Assembly: GCF_018130545.1 (NCBI RefSeq)
Contig: NZ_JAFCKF010000001.1
Coordinates: 1,178,001-1,242,000, forward strand
Reading direction: 5' to 3'
Length of the DNA stretch: 64,000 nt
Origin: Bradyrhizobium tropiciagri
Lineage (GTDB): Bacteria; Pseudomonadota; Alphaproteobacteria; Rhizobiales; Xanthobacteraceae
A model generated the notes under the pieces. The model worked only from the letters and a program-made list of their open reading frames with translations. It did not search any database and had not been told where the DNA came from. The translations under genes were made by a program, and so were the position numbers. Within the stretch, counting starts at the first letter, position 1. Every line of letters begins with the position of its first letter. Below are positions 1-9,519 of this stretch, piece by piece.

Positions 1-89
1 TTGAGCGCATTGCGCCGATCAGGGCGGTTCATGGTGATGGTGAGGAGACCCTGGTCGAGGGATTGCAGGACCATCTGATTGTCGCTCAT
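1..89 (-). CDS. Enoyl-CoA hydratase/isomerase family protein, N-terminal fragment
   Basis: Only the first 29 codons lie in the window; the gene runs off the left edge. The start is the ATG complementary to 87-89. The visible peptide begins MSDNQMVLQSLDQGLLTITM and continues into NRPDRRNAL, the first beta strand and turn typical of crotonase-fold enzymes (enoyl-CoA hydratase/isomerase), which act on acyl-CoA thioesters. Substrate and subfamily cannot be judged from this fragment. It lies downstream of the solute-binding protein gene on the same strand, separated by a palindromic repeat, so cotranscription is uncertain. Confidence 0.75.
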   Translation of the reverse strand, partial: MSDNQMVLQSLDQGLLTITMNRPDRRNAL

Positions 90-129
90 GGCGTTTTGCC
101 TTTCGTTGTTGTTGGTCTGAACCTGACGT

Positions 130-211
130 CGTCATTGCGAGCGAAGCGAAGCAATCCATGCCTCAATCCGGAAGATGGATTGCTTCGTCGCTATCGCTCC
201 TCGCAATGACG
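130..211. repeat. Interspersed inverted repeat (GTCATTGCGAG family)
   Basis: The outer arms CGTCATTGCGAG and CTCGCAATGACG and the inner arms GAAGCAATCCAT and ATGGATTGCTTC form a long imperfect hairpin in the gap between two minus-strand genes. A degenerate copy is found near 32590-32690. This is a noncoding interspersed repeat; it could fold in RNA and act as a weak transcription end, but there is no T tract. Confidence 0.8.
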
Positions 212-222
212 GCGGAACATTG

Positions 223-1428
223 TTATTTCTTCACCAGCGGGCAGCGCGATTCCGACAGCGGCTGGAACGCCTGGTCGCCCGGCACGGTCGCGAGCAGCTT
301 GTAATCGTCCCAGCGGCCCTTCGACTCCGAGGGCTTCTTGACCTCGAACAGATACATGTCGTGCACCATGCGGCCGTCCTCGCGAATCCGGCCGTTCTTG
401 GCGAACATGTCGTTGATCGGGGTCTCTTTCATCACCTTCATGACAGCGGCGGCATCCGTGGTGCCGGCGGCCTTCACCGCCTGCAAATAATGCAGCACCG
501 AGGAGTAGACGCCGGCCTGGGCCGAGGTCGGCACCCGCTTGGTGCGTTCCATGAAGCGCTTTGAGAATGCGCGGGTGTCGTCATTGAGATCCCAATAGAA
601 CGCTTCCGCGAGCAACAGGCCCTGCGCGGTCTCCAGCCCGACGCTGTCGATGTCGGTCACGAAGGCCAGCAGCGGCGAGATCTTCTGGCCGCCCTTGGTG
701 ATGCCGAACTCGGCACCCTGCTTGATCGCGTTGATGGTGTCGCCGCCGGCATTGGCGAGCCCGATCACCTTGGCCTTCGAGGCCTGCGCCTGCAGCAGGA
801 AGGACGAGAAGTCCGAGGTGTTGATCGGATGCCGCACGCTGCCGAGCACCTTGCCGCCCGACTTCACCACGACATTGCTGGTGTCCTTTTCCAGGTCCTG
901 GCCGAAGGCGTAATCCGCGGTCAGGAAGAACCAGGTATCGAGGCCGGATTTCACCGCGGCAAGCCCGGTCACATTGGCCTGCGCGAAGGTGTCGAACACG
1001 TAGTGCACGGTATAGGGGCCGCAGGCCTCGTTGGTCAGGCGGATCGAGCCCGGCCCGTTGAACATGATGATCTTGCCGCGCGCCTTGGCGATCTCGCCGG
1101 CGGCAAGCGCAGTCGCGGACGCCGCGACGTCGAAGATCATCTCGACACCCTGGTTGTCGATCATGTCGCGGGCGATGTTGGCGGCAAGGTCGGCCTTGTT
1201 GAGATGGTCGCCGACCACGATCTCGATCTTGCGGCCGAGCACCGTGCCGCCGAAATCCTCCGCCGCCATCTTGGCCGCGGTCTCGCTGCCCGTGCCGGTG
1301 ATGTCGGCATAAAGGCTCGACATATCGAGGATGCCGCCGAGCTTCAGCGGAGGCTTGTCCTGCGCCAGCGACGCATTCGCCGAGATCGCAAACACACAGG
1401 CCAACACGCCAGCCAAAACTCGTCTCAT
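223..1428 (-). CDS. ABC transporter substrate-binding protein, branched-chain amino acid (LivK-like) type
   Basis: A 401-residue periplasmic binding protein of the Peripla_BP_6 fold. The N-terminus MRRVLAGVLACVFAISANA is a Sec signal peptide, with likely cleavage near ASLA-QD. The mature protein opens with PLKLGGILDMSSLYADITG, the usual first strand of this family, and has the length and two-lobe pattern of LivK-like proteins. Ligands of this family range from branched-chain amino acids to aromatic acids and urea, so the substrate is unknown. No permease or ATPase gene is adjacent, so it is an orphan binding component within the window. The start codon sits 180 bases downstream of the end of the giant repeat protein gene. 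Confidence 0.88.
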   Translation of the reverse strand: MRRVLAGVLACVFAISANASLAQDKPPLKLGGILDMSSLYADITGTGSETAAKMAAEDFGGTVLGRKIEIVVGDHLNKADLAANIARDMIDNQGVEMIFDVAASATALAAGEIAKARGKIIMFNGPGSIRLTNEACGPYTVHYVFDTFAQANVTGLAAVKSGLDTWFFLTADYAFGQDLEKDTSNVVVKSGGKVLGSVRHPINTSDFSSFLLQAQASKAKVIGLANAGGDTINAIKQGAEFGITKGGQKISPLLAFVTDIDSVGLETAQGLLLAEAFYWDLNDDTRAFSKRFMERTKRVPTSAQAGVYSSVLHYLQAVKAAGTTDAAAVMKVMKETPINDMFAKNGRIREDGRMVHDMYLFEVKKPSESKGRWDDYKLLATVPGDQAFQPLSESRCPLVKK

Positions 1429-1608
1429 TCAAACCCTCCCCTGGAGATGCGGACCTCATTCTGTCAGGTCCGTTTCGAGGAGCGGATCATGCCGCATGGC
1501 CCGCACTGCAGCAAGCCGCAGCGGCAGCAATCTGTTTTCCGCTAGCCGGAATGACGCGCTGCGCCGGCGATACCGGCGGCGCGCCTGCGAACGCGATAAG
1601 AGGTGCGA

Positions 1609-4600
1609 TCAGAGATGGAAGTCAGGCACGGTCTGATAGGGCGTTCCGGCGGGCAGCCCGAGGAACAGGTACTGCATGCCATAATGACCGGCGAACGCCG
1701 ATGCCGTCGCATCCATGATGACGTGACCGCCGAGATCGAGATGCAGCTCCGGCCGGGTGATCGCCCCGATCGTGTAGGCCGGCGCCGTTGTCTCGTTGAT
1801 GTGCAGCGCATCGAAGACGGCGGACACGGCTGACAGCGAGGCCGCATTACCGGCCAGGTCGATCACACTTGCGCCATTGGCGGCGAAGCTGGTTACCGCC
1901 AGCGAGGCGGCGCGATCGGTCGACGACACGATGTGATCGAACACGAGCTTCGAGGGATCGCCGAGCAGCGTCGTGGCAGCGGCATCGTAGATCGCGCTGC
2001 CGCCATCGTTCAGCGTCAGTGTCGGCGTGCCGCTGATGACGCGAACCGCCTCGCTGAAGCCGACCGTCAGTTGCACCAGCGCGCCCGGTGCCGCAACGCC
2101 GCCGGACGGCGTCGCCGTGATCCCGGTGAGATGGGGCGCAGTGGTGTCGAGGGTGAAGGTCAGGCTGGACGACGCGCTGACATTGCCGGCGGCGTCGAGT
2201 TCCTGCACTGTTACGGAGTGCACGCCATCAGTCGTGAAGACCGGCGCCACCGTCGAGAAGCCCGACGCGCCGTCGGCCTTGAAGCGCAGTGTGTCGGCCG
2301 CATCGGACTTGGTGTAGTCGATCAGCGGATTGCTGGTGATGTGATCGGAACCGGAAACCCCCGTATCCTGATGCAAAGCCAGCCGAGGCGCCGACGGCGC
2401 CTTGGTGTCGCCCGAGAAGGCGATGCTGCTGCTTGCCGCGCCGGCATTGCCGGCGATGTCGGTGTAGCTCGCGCCGGCTACCGACAGATTTGCCGACAGA
2501 TGGTCGGTGACATCAGGCGTGAAGATCGCGGTGTAGATATCCTGGCCGGAGCCGTTCAGTCCGACATGGACCAGGCTGCCCATCAGGCCGCCGTGCACGG
2601 TGATGTCGCCGAGCCCGAAGCCCGCGACGGCCTCGGAGAAGGTGAAGGTCATCAGCGCCGCGTCGCCGGCATGCAGCACGGTGTGATTGGCCGCCACCGA
2701 CACCGTCGGCGCATGCGTGTCGCCACCGATGGTCGCGGTGTTGCTCGCCGCGCCGGCGTTGCCGGCATCGTCGGCATAGCTCGAGGCAATGACCCGGATC
2801 GAGCCCGCCAGCACATCGTTGATATCAGGCGTGAACAGCGCGGTGTAGACGTCCTGGCCCGACAAATTGAGCCCGACATGGACCAGATTGCTCAGCGCTC
2901 CGCCGGCGACGACGGTGTCGCCGAGCGCGAAGCCCGCGACATGCTCGGAGAAGGTGAAGGTGACAACCGAAGCCTGCCCGGCCAGCACCGTGCTTGGGCT
3001 CGCGGCAACCGACACTGTCGGCGCCTTGGTATCGCCGGTGAAATTGACGGTGTTGCTCGCCGCACCGGTGTTGCCGGCAACGTCGGTATAGCTTGACGCC
3101 GTGACCTGCACCGAGCCTGCCTCGGTGTTGCTTTCATCCGGCGTGAAGATCGCGGTGTAGATGTCCTGGCCCAATGCGTTGACGCCGACATGGATCAGAT
3201 GGCCGAGCGCCCCGCCCTGTGCGGTGACATCGCTGAGCGCGAAGCTCGCGATCTCTTCGGAGAAGGTAAACGTCACAAGCGCGGTCTGGCCCGCCAGCAA
3301 CGCGTTACGGTCGGCCGCGATCGACACCGTCGGCGCCAGCGTATCGCCGCCGATCGTGGCAGTGTTGCTCGCCGCGCCGGAATTGCCGGCAACGTCGGTA
3401 TAGCTCGATGCATTGACCTTCACCGAGCCGGTCTCAGTGTCGCTGACATCAGGCGTGAAAGTCGCGGTGTAGACGTCCTCGCCCGCGCCGTTGAGCCCGA
3501 CATGCACCAGATTGCTCAGCGCGCCGCCATGCACGGTGGTATCGCCAAGGCTGAAGCCGGACACCGCCTCCGAGAAGGTGAAGGTCGCAACCGAGAGGTC
3601 GCCGGCCAGCACCGCGTCCGGATTGAGCGTGACGGAGACCGTCGGCGCTTTGGTATCGCCGGTGAAATTGATCGTGTTGCTGACAGCACCGGCATTGCCG
3701 GCCGTATCGCTGTAGCTCGATGCGTTGACCTCGACCGATCCGACCTCGGCGTTGGTGACATCGGGCGTGAAGGTCGCAGTGTAGATGTCCTGGCCGGAGC
3801 CATTGACGCCGACATGGACGAGATTACCCAGCGCGCCGCCGCTGACGCTGACATCGCCGAGCGCGAAGCCTGCGACCGCCTCGGAGAAGGTGAAGGTCAC
3901 GACCGCGGTCTGGCCGGCGAGTAGCGTGGCATGGTCGGCCGAAACCAACACCGTCGGCGCCTTGGTATCGCCGGTGAAATTGATCGTGTTGCTCGACGAC
4001 CCGGAATTGCCGGCAACGTCGCTATAGCTCGATGTGTTGACCTGCACCGAACCCGTTTCAGTGTTGGTCACGTCGGGCGTGAACGTCGCGGTGTAGACGT
4101 CATGGCCGGAGCCATCGACGCCGACATGGGTGAGATTGCCCAGCGCGCCGCCGCTGACGGTGACGTCGCCCAGGCCGAAGCCGATGACGGCCTCGGAGAA
4201 GGTGAAGGTGACGAGCGCGGTATCGCCGGCCGTGAGCGTGCTGTGATCGGCGGTGACCGACACCGTCGGCGCCTTGGTATCGCCCGTGAATGTGATCGGA
4301 CTGCTTGCCGCGCCGGCGTTTCCGGCAATGTCGGTATAGCTTGACGCGGTGACCTGCACCGCACCCGCCTCGGAATTGGTCACGTCAGGCGTGAAGGTCG
4401 CCGCGTAGATGTCCTGATGCGCTGCGTTGAGGCCGACATGGACGAGGTTGCTCAGTGCACCGCCGCTCACCGTCGTGTCCGCAAGCGCGAATCCCGTGAC
4501 CGCCTCGGAGAAGGTGAAGGTAACGGTCGAGGTTAGTCCAGCCAGCAGCGAGGTCGAGCTTGCCGCCACCGACACGGTCGGCGCGATCGCATCGATCACC

Positions 4601-7600
4601 AGATGCAGATCGGTCGCCGCATGGGTGACGTCGGCGTCCTGGCCGCCGGGATCCTTGATCGTTCCGCCGTTGAGCGACAGGCTCTGCACTTGCAGATCGG
4701 ACGTGCTGTCGCCGTCCTGCACCGTGTAGCTGAACACCAGTGCCTGCGATCCGCCGCCGCTGACATAGGTCGCAACTTTGCCGTCACTGAGCAGCAGCTC
4801 CGGCGCGCCGGTCACGCTCACGGTGTTGCTGAAGCCGACGGTGATGGTGACGACCTTGCCGGTGTTCAGCGTCGTGAGGTGACCAGTGGTATCAGCCGTG
4901 ACCGAGGCAATGCTCGCCTGTGACCGGATTTCGAGATGCGGCGAGGCCGAGCCGTCGGACGCCAGCATCAGCGAGCCGAACGAGGCGCCGGCGCCGAAAC
5001 TCAGATTGAGCGAGGCGAGCGTCGCGCCGCCGCTGCTCTTCACCAGCAGCACGCCGTTTGCATAGGACAGCGTCGCCGTCGCGTCATAGGCGAGATTGCT
5101 GAAATCGATGGTATCGCCGCCGGCAAAGCCGGTGATCGACGTGCTGAACGAAGTGCCGGAGAATGCCGCGGCATCGAGCACGAGCTTCTCGGTAGAGCCG
5201 TCGGTGAAGGCGATCCCGCCGGTACCTGCCGCGCCGCTCGCCGCCAGTTCGAGGATCGAGCCCTTGACGACGGTGCCGCCCGAATAGGTGTTGTGCGCGG
5301 ACAGCACCAGCCGGCCGCCGCCGGTGACCTCGACATCACCCGGCGTCGCGCCATCCGAGATGACGCCGCTCTGGGTGACGGTCTCGCCGGCGGCGACATT
5401 GAAGACCGGATCGCCGGCGACGGTGATGTTGCGGGTCTGCGTGAAGCCGTCGGTAAAGCTGATGCCGGTGCCGTCGCCGAGCTTCAGCACGTTGCTGACC
5501 GCGCCGAGATTGACGTTGGACGAGATCGACACCGTTGTGCCGGCGCCGCTGACCGTGGTGTTGCCGGTGTAGGTGTTGTTGCCGCCGAGAATGACGGTGC
5601 CGCCGCCGCTGATCACGAGACTGCCGACGCCTGCATTGGCGCCTGTGCCGCCATTGCCGCTCTGGTCGGCAATGTCGTTGGCGACCGTCAGCGTCTGGCC
5701 GCTTGCAGGCGTGAAGCTGAGGTTGTTGTTGCCCTGGATGAAGATGCCGGAGCCGTATGCCGAGCCGCTGGCCTGGCCGATGCCATTGGTGCCGCCGGCG
5801 ACGGCGTTGAAGCCGGAATCGTTGGAGAGCGAGCCGCCCTTGATGGTCAGCGAACCGCCTTCCTGAACGAACACGGTGCCGCCTGCACCAAGGCCGCCGC
5901 CGCCACCCGGCGCGCCGTTGCCGTTGGTGCCGCCATTGCCGCCGCCGAAGCCGCCCATGGCGCCGATGCCGCCGCCGCCACCGAAGCCGCCATTGCCGCC
6001 GTAGCCGCCGCCACCGCCGAAGCCGCCATTGCCACCGGCGCCGCCGCCGCCACCGTAACCGCCGTTGCCGCCGTTAAGCGAATTTCCACCGCCGATGCCG
6101 CCGCCGGCCCCGTTCGCGCGGGTATTGATGCCGACTTCTCCCCCGGCGCCGCCGCCGCCGCCATTGGCACCGCCTGCCCCGCCTGCTCCGTAGTTGGGGA
6201 TATATCCGCCATTATAGGGGAAGTTGTATCCATCGCTGCCTTTGCCGCCGCTGGCTGCGCCAGGCACAATGCCACCCGCACCGGCGGTGGTGATGTAGGA
6301 GTCGGAGCCTTGGGCGCCGAGACCGATCCCGCCGCCGCCGCTGCTTCCGCCGCGGCCGCCCATCCCACCGCCGCCGCCCAAGCCGTAGAAGCTGGTGATA
6401 CTTCCAGTGCCGCCGCTGCCGCCATTGCCCCCGATCGCGGCGCTGTTGTGGAAGGTGACATTGTCGATCGTCGCGCTGCCGTTCGACGAGATGAACAGCG
6501 CGCCGCCGAGCCCGGCGCCGCCGCCACCGCCGCCGCGGGTCACACCGCCGCCCACCGCGACCGTGTTCTGGATGGTCAGGTTCTCGAGATTGACGTTACC
6601 CGCATAGACGAAGAAGCCACGCTGGGCGTTGAGTCCGTCGATCGTGTAGGTGCCGCCATGGCCGTCGCTGCCGTTGATCGTGACGCTCGATCCGCTCAGC
6701 AGGTTGAAGGCGAGCAGCTCCGACGTCAGGCTGAAGTTCGCCGTGATGTTGATCGTGTAGTTGGCATTCTGCGCGGCGTTCTGCCCGCCGGAATCCATTT
6801 GCAGGATCGCCGCATTGAGATCGGCGACGCTGGCCACATTGAACACGCGCGTCGAGACGATCTGCACGACCGTGCCGCCATTCGCATCCTGCGTGAGCTG
6901 GAAGCGGGTGCCGCCGTCGAGCCCGGTCACGGTCAGCGTGTCGGTCGTGGTGCCGTTCGAAATCGAGAGCGTGTTGCCGGACAGGCTGACCGTGTTGAGC
7001 GACGGGTTCTGGGTGTTGTACGCCAACCCGGTGAGATCGATCTTCTGACCGGGATTGAAATTCGAGATCGTGTTGGTGAACGCATTGCCGTTCAGCGCGG
7101 CGTCGTCGATCTTCAGCGTGCCGCCGAGGCCCGTCGTGAACGAGATGTTGCCGCTGCCGGCAGCGCCATAGGTCGTGAGCCAGGCGGTGCCGGAATAGAT
7201 CGTCGTGCTGCCATAGGTGTTGGCATGGCCGAGCACGAAGGTGCCGCCGCCGTCGATGCCGAGATTGCCGCCGCCGCTGATCAACGCCGTGTCGGTGACG
7301 GTCGCGCCAGTCCCGACCGCAACAACGGAATTGCCGCCGACCACGATCGCGTCGTCAAAAATGCCGCCGGTCGTCAACCCGAGGTGCCCACCGCTCAGGT
7401 TGAGCGTCCCGGTCAGCCCTGCGAGCTGACCCATCCCGAGCTGCAACGTGCCGGCACCCGACAGCGTGAACGTGCCGGAGCCGCTGATCGCGCCCGTGTC
7501 GGCGATCGTGCCGGACGAGATGTCAAAGGTGCCGCCAGCGGCGGTGACCTGGATGTCGTGGGTGAAGGTGTAGCCGCCGGTCGTGGTCAGCGTGCCGCCG

Positions 7601-9135
7601 TTGAGGATCAGCGCGCCGGCCGAGCCGCCAATATTGTTGTCGGCGGTGATCGAGAGCGTGTTGCCGGCGTCGATCTGGGTGCCGCCGACATACGTGCTCG
7701 CGCCGGTCAGCGTCAGCGTGCCGCCGCCGGATATTTGCAACTTTCCGGTCGTGCCGGTGCCGCTGATTCCCTTCTCGTCCGCGATGGTGTCGGCGATCGT
7801 CAGCGTGGTGACGGTCTGCAATCCCTCGAAGACCGTGGAAACGGTGTGCGTCGGCGTGACGACCATCGTGCCCTGGATGAAGATGTCGCCATAGGCCGAG
7901 CCGTTGCCGGCGCCATTGGCGCCGGTGCCGCCGGTCTCGGTGGCACCCGACAGGGTGCCGCCGATGACGGTCAGCGTGCCGCCCTGCTGAACGAAGATGT
8001 TGCCGCCGGCGCCGAGGCCGCCGCCACCGCCGCCGGCGAGCGAGCCGCTGCCCGCACCGAAGCCGCCGGTGCCGGGCGTGCCGTTCGATCCGCCGCCGCC
8101 GCCGCCGAAGCCGCCATTGCCGCCGGTATGCACATAGCCGCTGCCGTTACCCGATCCGCCGCCACCGCCAGCGAACCCGCCGTTGCCGCCGGCATAAATG
8201 CCGCCACCGCCTCCGCCGCCAATGCCGCCCACGCCGCCGTAGCCAGCACCGCCAATGCCAGCCACCGAGTTGCCGCCACCGATGCCGCCGCCACCACCAC
8301 CGACGCCGCCGCCACCGCCGCCGCCATCCGCGCCACCGCCGGCATGCGCGCCGTAGCCGATGCCGCCGTAATTGTCGGCGCCCTGCCCGCCGCCCGCCGC
8401 GCCGCCGATCGTCGCCGGTGTGCCACTCGCATTGTTTGCGCCGGTCGAGGGATGCTGGGTGTCAGAGCCCGCCTCGCTGTACCCGTTGCCGCCGGTGCCA
8501 TGATAGCCGTAGTAGTCCTGGCCGCCGAAGCCGCCGCCACCGCCGCCACCACCATTGCCGCTGCCGCCATCGGCACCGATGCCGCCGCCACCACCGCCGC
8601 CACCGGCCGGATCGACTGCGCCGCCATTGCCGCCCTTCGCGGTGTTGCTGCCGAAATTGACATTGTTCAGCGTGACGTTGGCGTTCTGTCCGACGAACAG
8701 GCCGCCGCCGAGGCCCGCGCCGCCGCCGCCACCGCCGACGCCGCCATTGCCGCCGCTCGCAACCGCGTTGATGATGGTGAGGTTCTTGAACGTCACCGTG
8801 CCTGAGGTGACGACAAAGCCCTGAAAGCCGCGCGCATCGATGACGTCGCTGTAGTCCTGGCCGCCGAGCTGATTGTTGTAGTCGGAGTTGCCGTCGAAGG
8901 TGAGCGTCGAGCCGTTCATCAGGTTGATGGCCGGCAGATCGTCGAGCAGCTGCAACGTGCGCGCGCCTGACGAAAGCGAGAAGTTGATGACGTAGTCGGT
9001 GTTCGCCGCAGCGAGGCCACCGCCGACGCTGATCGCCGAGATCGCGTTGTAGAGCTGGGTGTAATCGTGGACGGGATCGCTGGTCGTCAGCGTGAGAACA
9101 ACGGGGTTCGACACAAGGACCTCGGCAATATGCAT
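1609..9135 (-). CDS. Giant repetitive, probably secreted adhesin-like protein (Gly-rich, PATR-like and Ig-like repeats)
   Basis: A 2508-residue protein; the ATG at 9135-9133 is preferred over an in-frame TTG four codons earlier, though neither has a clear Shine-Dalgarno. There is no N-terminal signal peptide. Order: a short beta-helix-like head; a Gly-rich stretch at about 122-385; passenger-associated-repeat-like motifs (for example GASTYVGGTQI, HANTYGSTTIY); a second copy of the whole head/Gly-rich/PATR module from about residue 764 (Gly-rich 866-1089); seven Ig-like repeats of 104 residues at about 1518-2245, each with APTVSV near its start, VTFTFSEAV in the middle and SSYTDIAGNAG near its end; then two more Ig-like units and a C-terminal tail. 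No autotransporter barrel or RTX nonapeptide is seen. By analogy to type I-secreted adhesins the C-terminus may carry the export signal; this is inference, and no secretion genes lie nearby. Confidence 0.85.
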   Translation of the reverse strand: MHIAEVLVSNPVVLTLTTSDPVHDYTQLYNAISAISVGGGLAAANTDYVINFSLSSGARTLQLLDDLPAINLMNGSTLTFDGNSDYNNQLGGQDYSDVIDARGFQGFVVTSGTVTFKNLTIINAVASGGNGGVGGGGGGAGLGGGLFVGQNANVTLNNVNFGSNTAKGGNGGAVDPAGGGGGGGGIGADGGSGNGGGGGGGGFGGQDYYGYHGTGGNGYSEAGSDTQHPSTGANNASGTPATIGGAAGGGQGADNYGGIGYGAHAGGGADGGGGGGGVGGGGGGIGGGNSVAGIGGAGYGGVGGIGGGGGGGIYAGGNGGFAGGGGGSGNGSGYVHTGGNGGFGGGGGGSNGTPGTGGFGAGSGSLAGGGGGGLGAGGNIFVQQGGTLTVIGGTLSGATETGGTGANGAGNGSAYGDIFIQGTMVVTPTHTVSTVFEGLQTVTTLTIADTIADEKGISGTGTTGKLQISGGGTLTLTGASTYVGGTQIDAGNTLSITADNNIGGSAGALILNGGTLTTTGGYTFTHDIQVTAAGGTFDISSGTIADTGAISGSGTFTLSGAGTLQLGMGQLAGLTGTLNLSGGHLGLTTGGIFDDAIVVGGNSVVAVGTGATVTDTALISGGGNLGIDGGGTFVLGHANTYGSTTIYSGTAWLTTYGAAGSGNISFTTGLGGTLKIDDAALNGNAFTNTISNFNPGQKIDLTGLAYNTQNPSLNTVSLSGNTLSISNGTTTDTLTVTGLDGGTRFQLTQDANGGTVVQIVSTRVFNVASVADLNAAILQMDSGGQNAAQNANYTINITANFSLTSELLAFNLLSGSSVTINGSDGHGGTYTIDGLNAQRGFFVYAGNVNLENLTIQNTVAVGGGVTRGGGGGGAGLGGALFISSNGSATIDNVTFHNSAAIGGNGGSGGTGSITSFYGLGGGGGMGGRGGSSGGGGIGLGAQGSDSYITTAGAGGIVPGAASGGKGSDGYNFPYNGGYIPNYGAGGAGGANGGGGGAGGEVGINTRANGAGGGIGGGNSLNGGNGGYGGGGGAGGNGGFGGGGGYGGNGGFGGGGGIGAMGGFGGGNGGTNGNGAPGGGGGLGAGGTVFVQEGGSLTIKGGSLSNDSGFNAVAGGTNGIGQASGSAYGSGIFIQGNNNLSFTPASGQTLTVANDIADQSGNGGTGANAGVGSLVISGGGTVILGGNNTYTGNTTVSGAGTTVSISSNVNLGAVSNVLKLGDGTGISFTDGFTQTRNITVAGDPVFNVAAGETVTQSGVISDGATPGDVEVTGGGRLVLSAHNTYSGGTVVKGSILELAASGAAGTGGIAFTDGSTEKLVLDAAAFSGTSFSTSITGFAGGDTIDFSNLAYDATATLSYANGVLLVKSSGGATLASLNLSFGAGASFGSLMLASDGSASPHLEIRSQASIASVTADTTGHLTTLNTGKVVTITVGFSNTVSVTGAPELLLSDGKVATYVSGGGSQALVFSYTVQDGDSTSDLQVQSLSLNGGTIKDPGGQDADVTHAATDLHLVIDAIAPTVSVAASSTSLLAGLTSTVTFTFSEAVTGFALADTTVSGGALSNLVHVGLNAAHQDIYAATFTPDVTNSEAGAVQVTASSYTDIAGNAGAASSPITFTGDTKAPTVSVTADHSTLTAGDTALVTFTFSEAVIGFGLGDVTVSGGALGNLTHVGVDGSGHDVYTATFTPDVTNTETGSVQVNTSSYSDVAGNSGSSSNTINFTGDTKAPTVLVSADHATLLAGQTAVVTFTFSEAVAGFALGDVSVSGGALGNLVHVGVNGSGQDIYTATFTPDVTNAEVGSVEVNASSYSDTAGNAGAVSNTINFTGDTKAPTVSVTLNPDAVLAGDLSVATFTFSEAVSGFSLGDTTVHGGALSNLVHVGLNGAGEDVYTATFTPDVSDTETGSVKVNASSYTDVAGNSGAASNTATIGGDTLAPTVSIAADRNALLAGQTALVTFTFSEEIASFALSDVTAQGGALGHLIHVGVNALGQDIYTAIFTPDESNTEAGSVQVTASSYTDVAGNTGAASNTVNFTGDTKAPTVSVAASPSTVLAGQASVVTFTFSEHVAGFALGDTVVAGGALSNLVHVGLNLSGQDVYTALFTPDINDVLAGSIRVIASSYADDAGNAGAASNTATIGGDTHAPTVSVAANHTVLHAGDAALMTFTFSEAVAGFGLGDITVHGGLMGSLVHVGLNGSGQDIYTAIFTPDVTDHLSANLSVAGASYTDIAGNAGAASSSIAFSGDTKAPSAPRLALHQDTGVSGSDHITSNPLIDYTKSDAADTLRFKADGASGFSTVAPVFTTDGVHSVTVQELDAAGNVSASSSLTFTLDTTAPHLTGITATPSGGVAAPGALVQLTVGFSEAVRVISGTPTLTLNDGGSAIYDAAATTLLGDPSKLVFDHIVSSTDRAASLAVTSFAANGASVIDLAGNAASLSAVSAVFDALHINETTAPAYTIGAITRPELHLDLGGHVIMDATASAFAGHYGMQYLFLGLPAGTPYQTVPDFHL
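2401..4584 (-). repeat. Seven tandem 312-bp repeats encoding Ig-like domains
   Basis: The codons for Ala-Pro-Thr recur at exact 312-base steps (4584, 4272, 3960, 3648, 3336, 3024, 2712), and the next unit starts with APSAP at 2400. Each unit is 104 codons with no length change in any copy, while the sequence between copies has diverged by substitution. This suggests expansion by unequal recombination with retention of the reading frame. Repeat number is likely to vary between strains (inference). Confidence 0.95.
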
Positions 9136-9182
9136 GTGCGACCGCAATCGGCCGCTATTTCTAAAAATTGCCGAATAGTTAC

Positions 9183-9195
9183 CTTGCGTCGCAAG
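9183..9195. promoter_or_regulatory. Palindrome upstream of the giant protein gene; rest of the 9136-9519 gap
   Basis: CTTGCG-T-CGCAAG is a perfect 6-bp inverted repeat about 50 bases upstream of the minus-strand start at 9135, within an unusually AT-rich stretch (9160-9240) that stands out from its surroundings. The stretch may hold the promoter of the giant gene, with the palindrome as an operator candidate. Nothing else recognisable lies in the gap up to the nuclease gene at 9520. Confidence 0.35.
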
Positions 9196-9519
9196 TCATT
9201 GGCAATAATAACGAATTCTCATTCCGCGCACGAAGTTGAGATGGTCAATGGGTAAGGTTGACGCGCGCGAGGACCGCGCTGCGCGCGATCGGACGGGCAT
9301 CTTCGCCGTGGCAAAGGACATGCGAGGCGCGTTTGTCCCATAGCGCGCACGCATTGATGTGAAACCCGCGATACGTCCCTGCGCGCGATGAGAAGCGCTA
9401 CCGAAAAAATGTTCGCCGAATCAAGGCGCCTTCGCTTGTGGCTCCGCGACGATCTTTCCGTCAGACTGCCTCTGTGGCCAACGCTCGGAACGGAGCGTCG
9501 CCGGAGTGAAGAGTGCAAC

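Noticed and set aside
4936-8805. A 1289-codon open frame antisense to the giant protein gene
   Set aside because: It is the mirror of Gly-rich repeats (Gly codons read as Ala/Pro/Thr in reverse), has no start signal and no domain pattern; it arises from the G+C bias.
1609-9135. PE_PGRS-like or RTX toxin annotation of the giant protein
   Set aside because: The Gly-rich parts resemble PE_PGRS by composition only, and the GGXGXDXUX calcium-binding nonapeptides of RTX proteins are absent.
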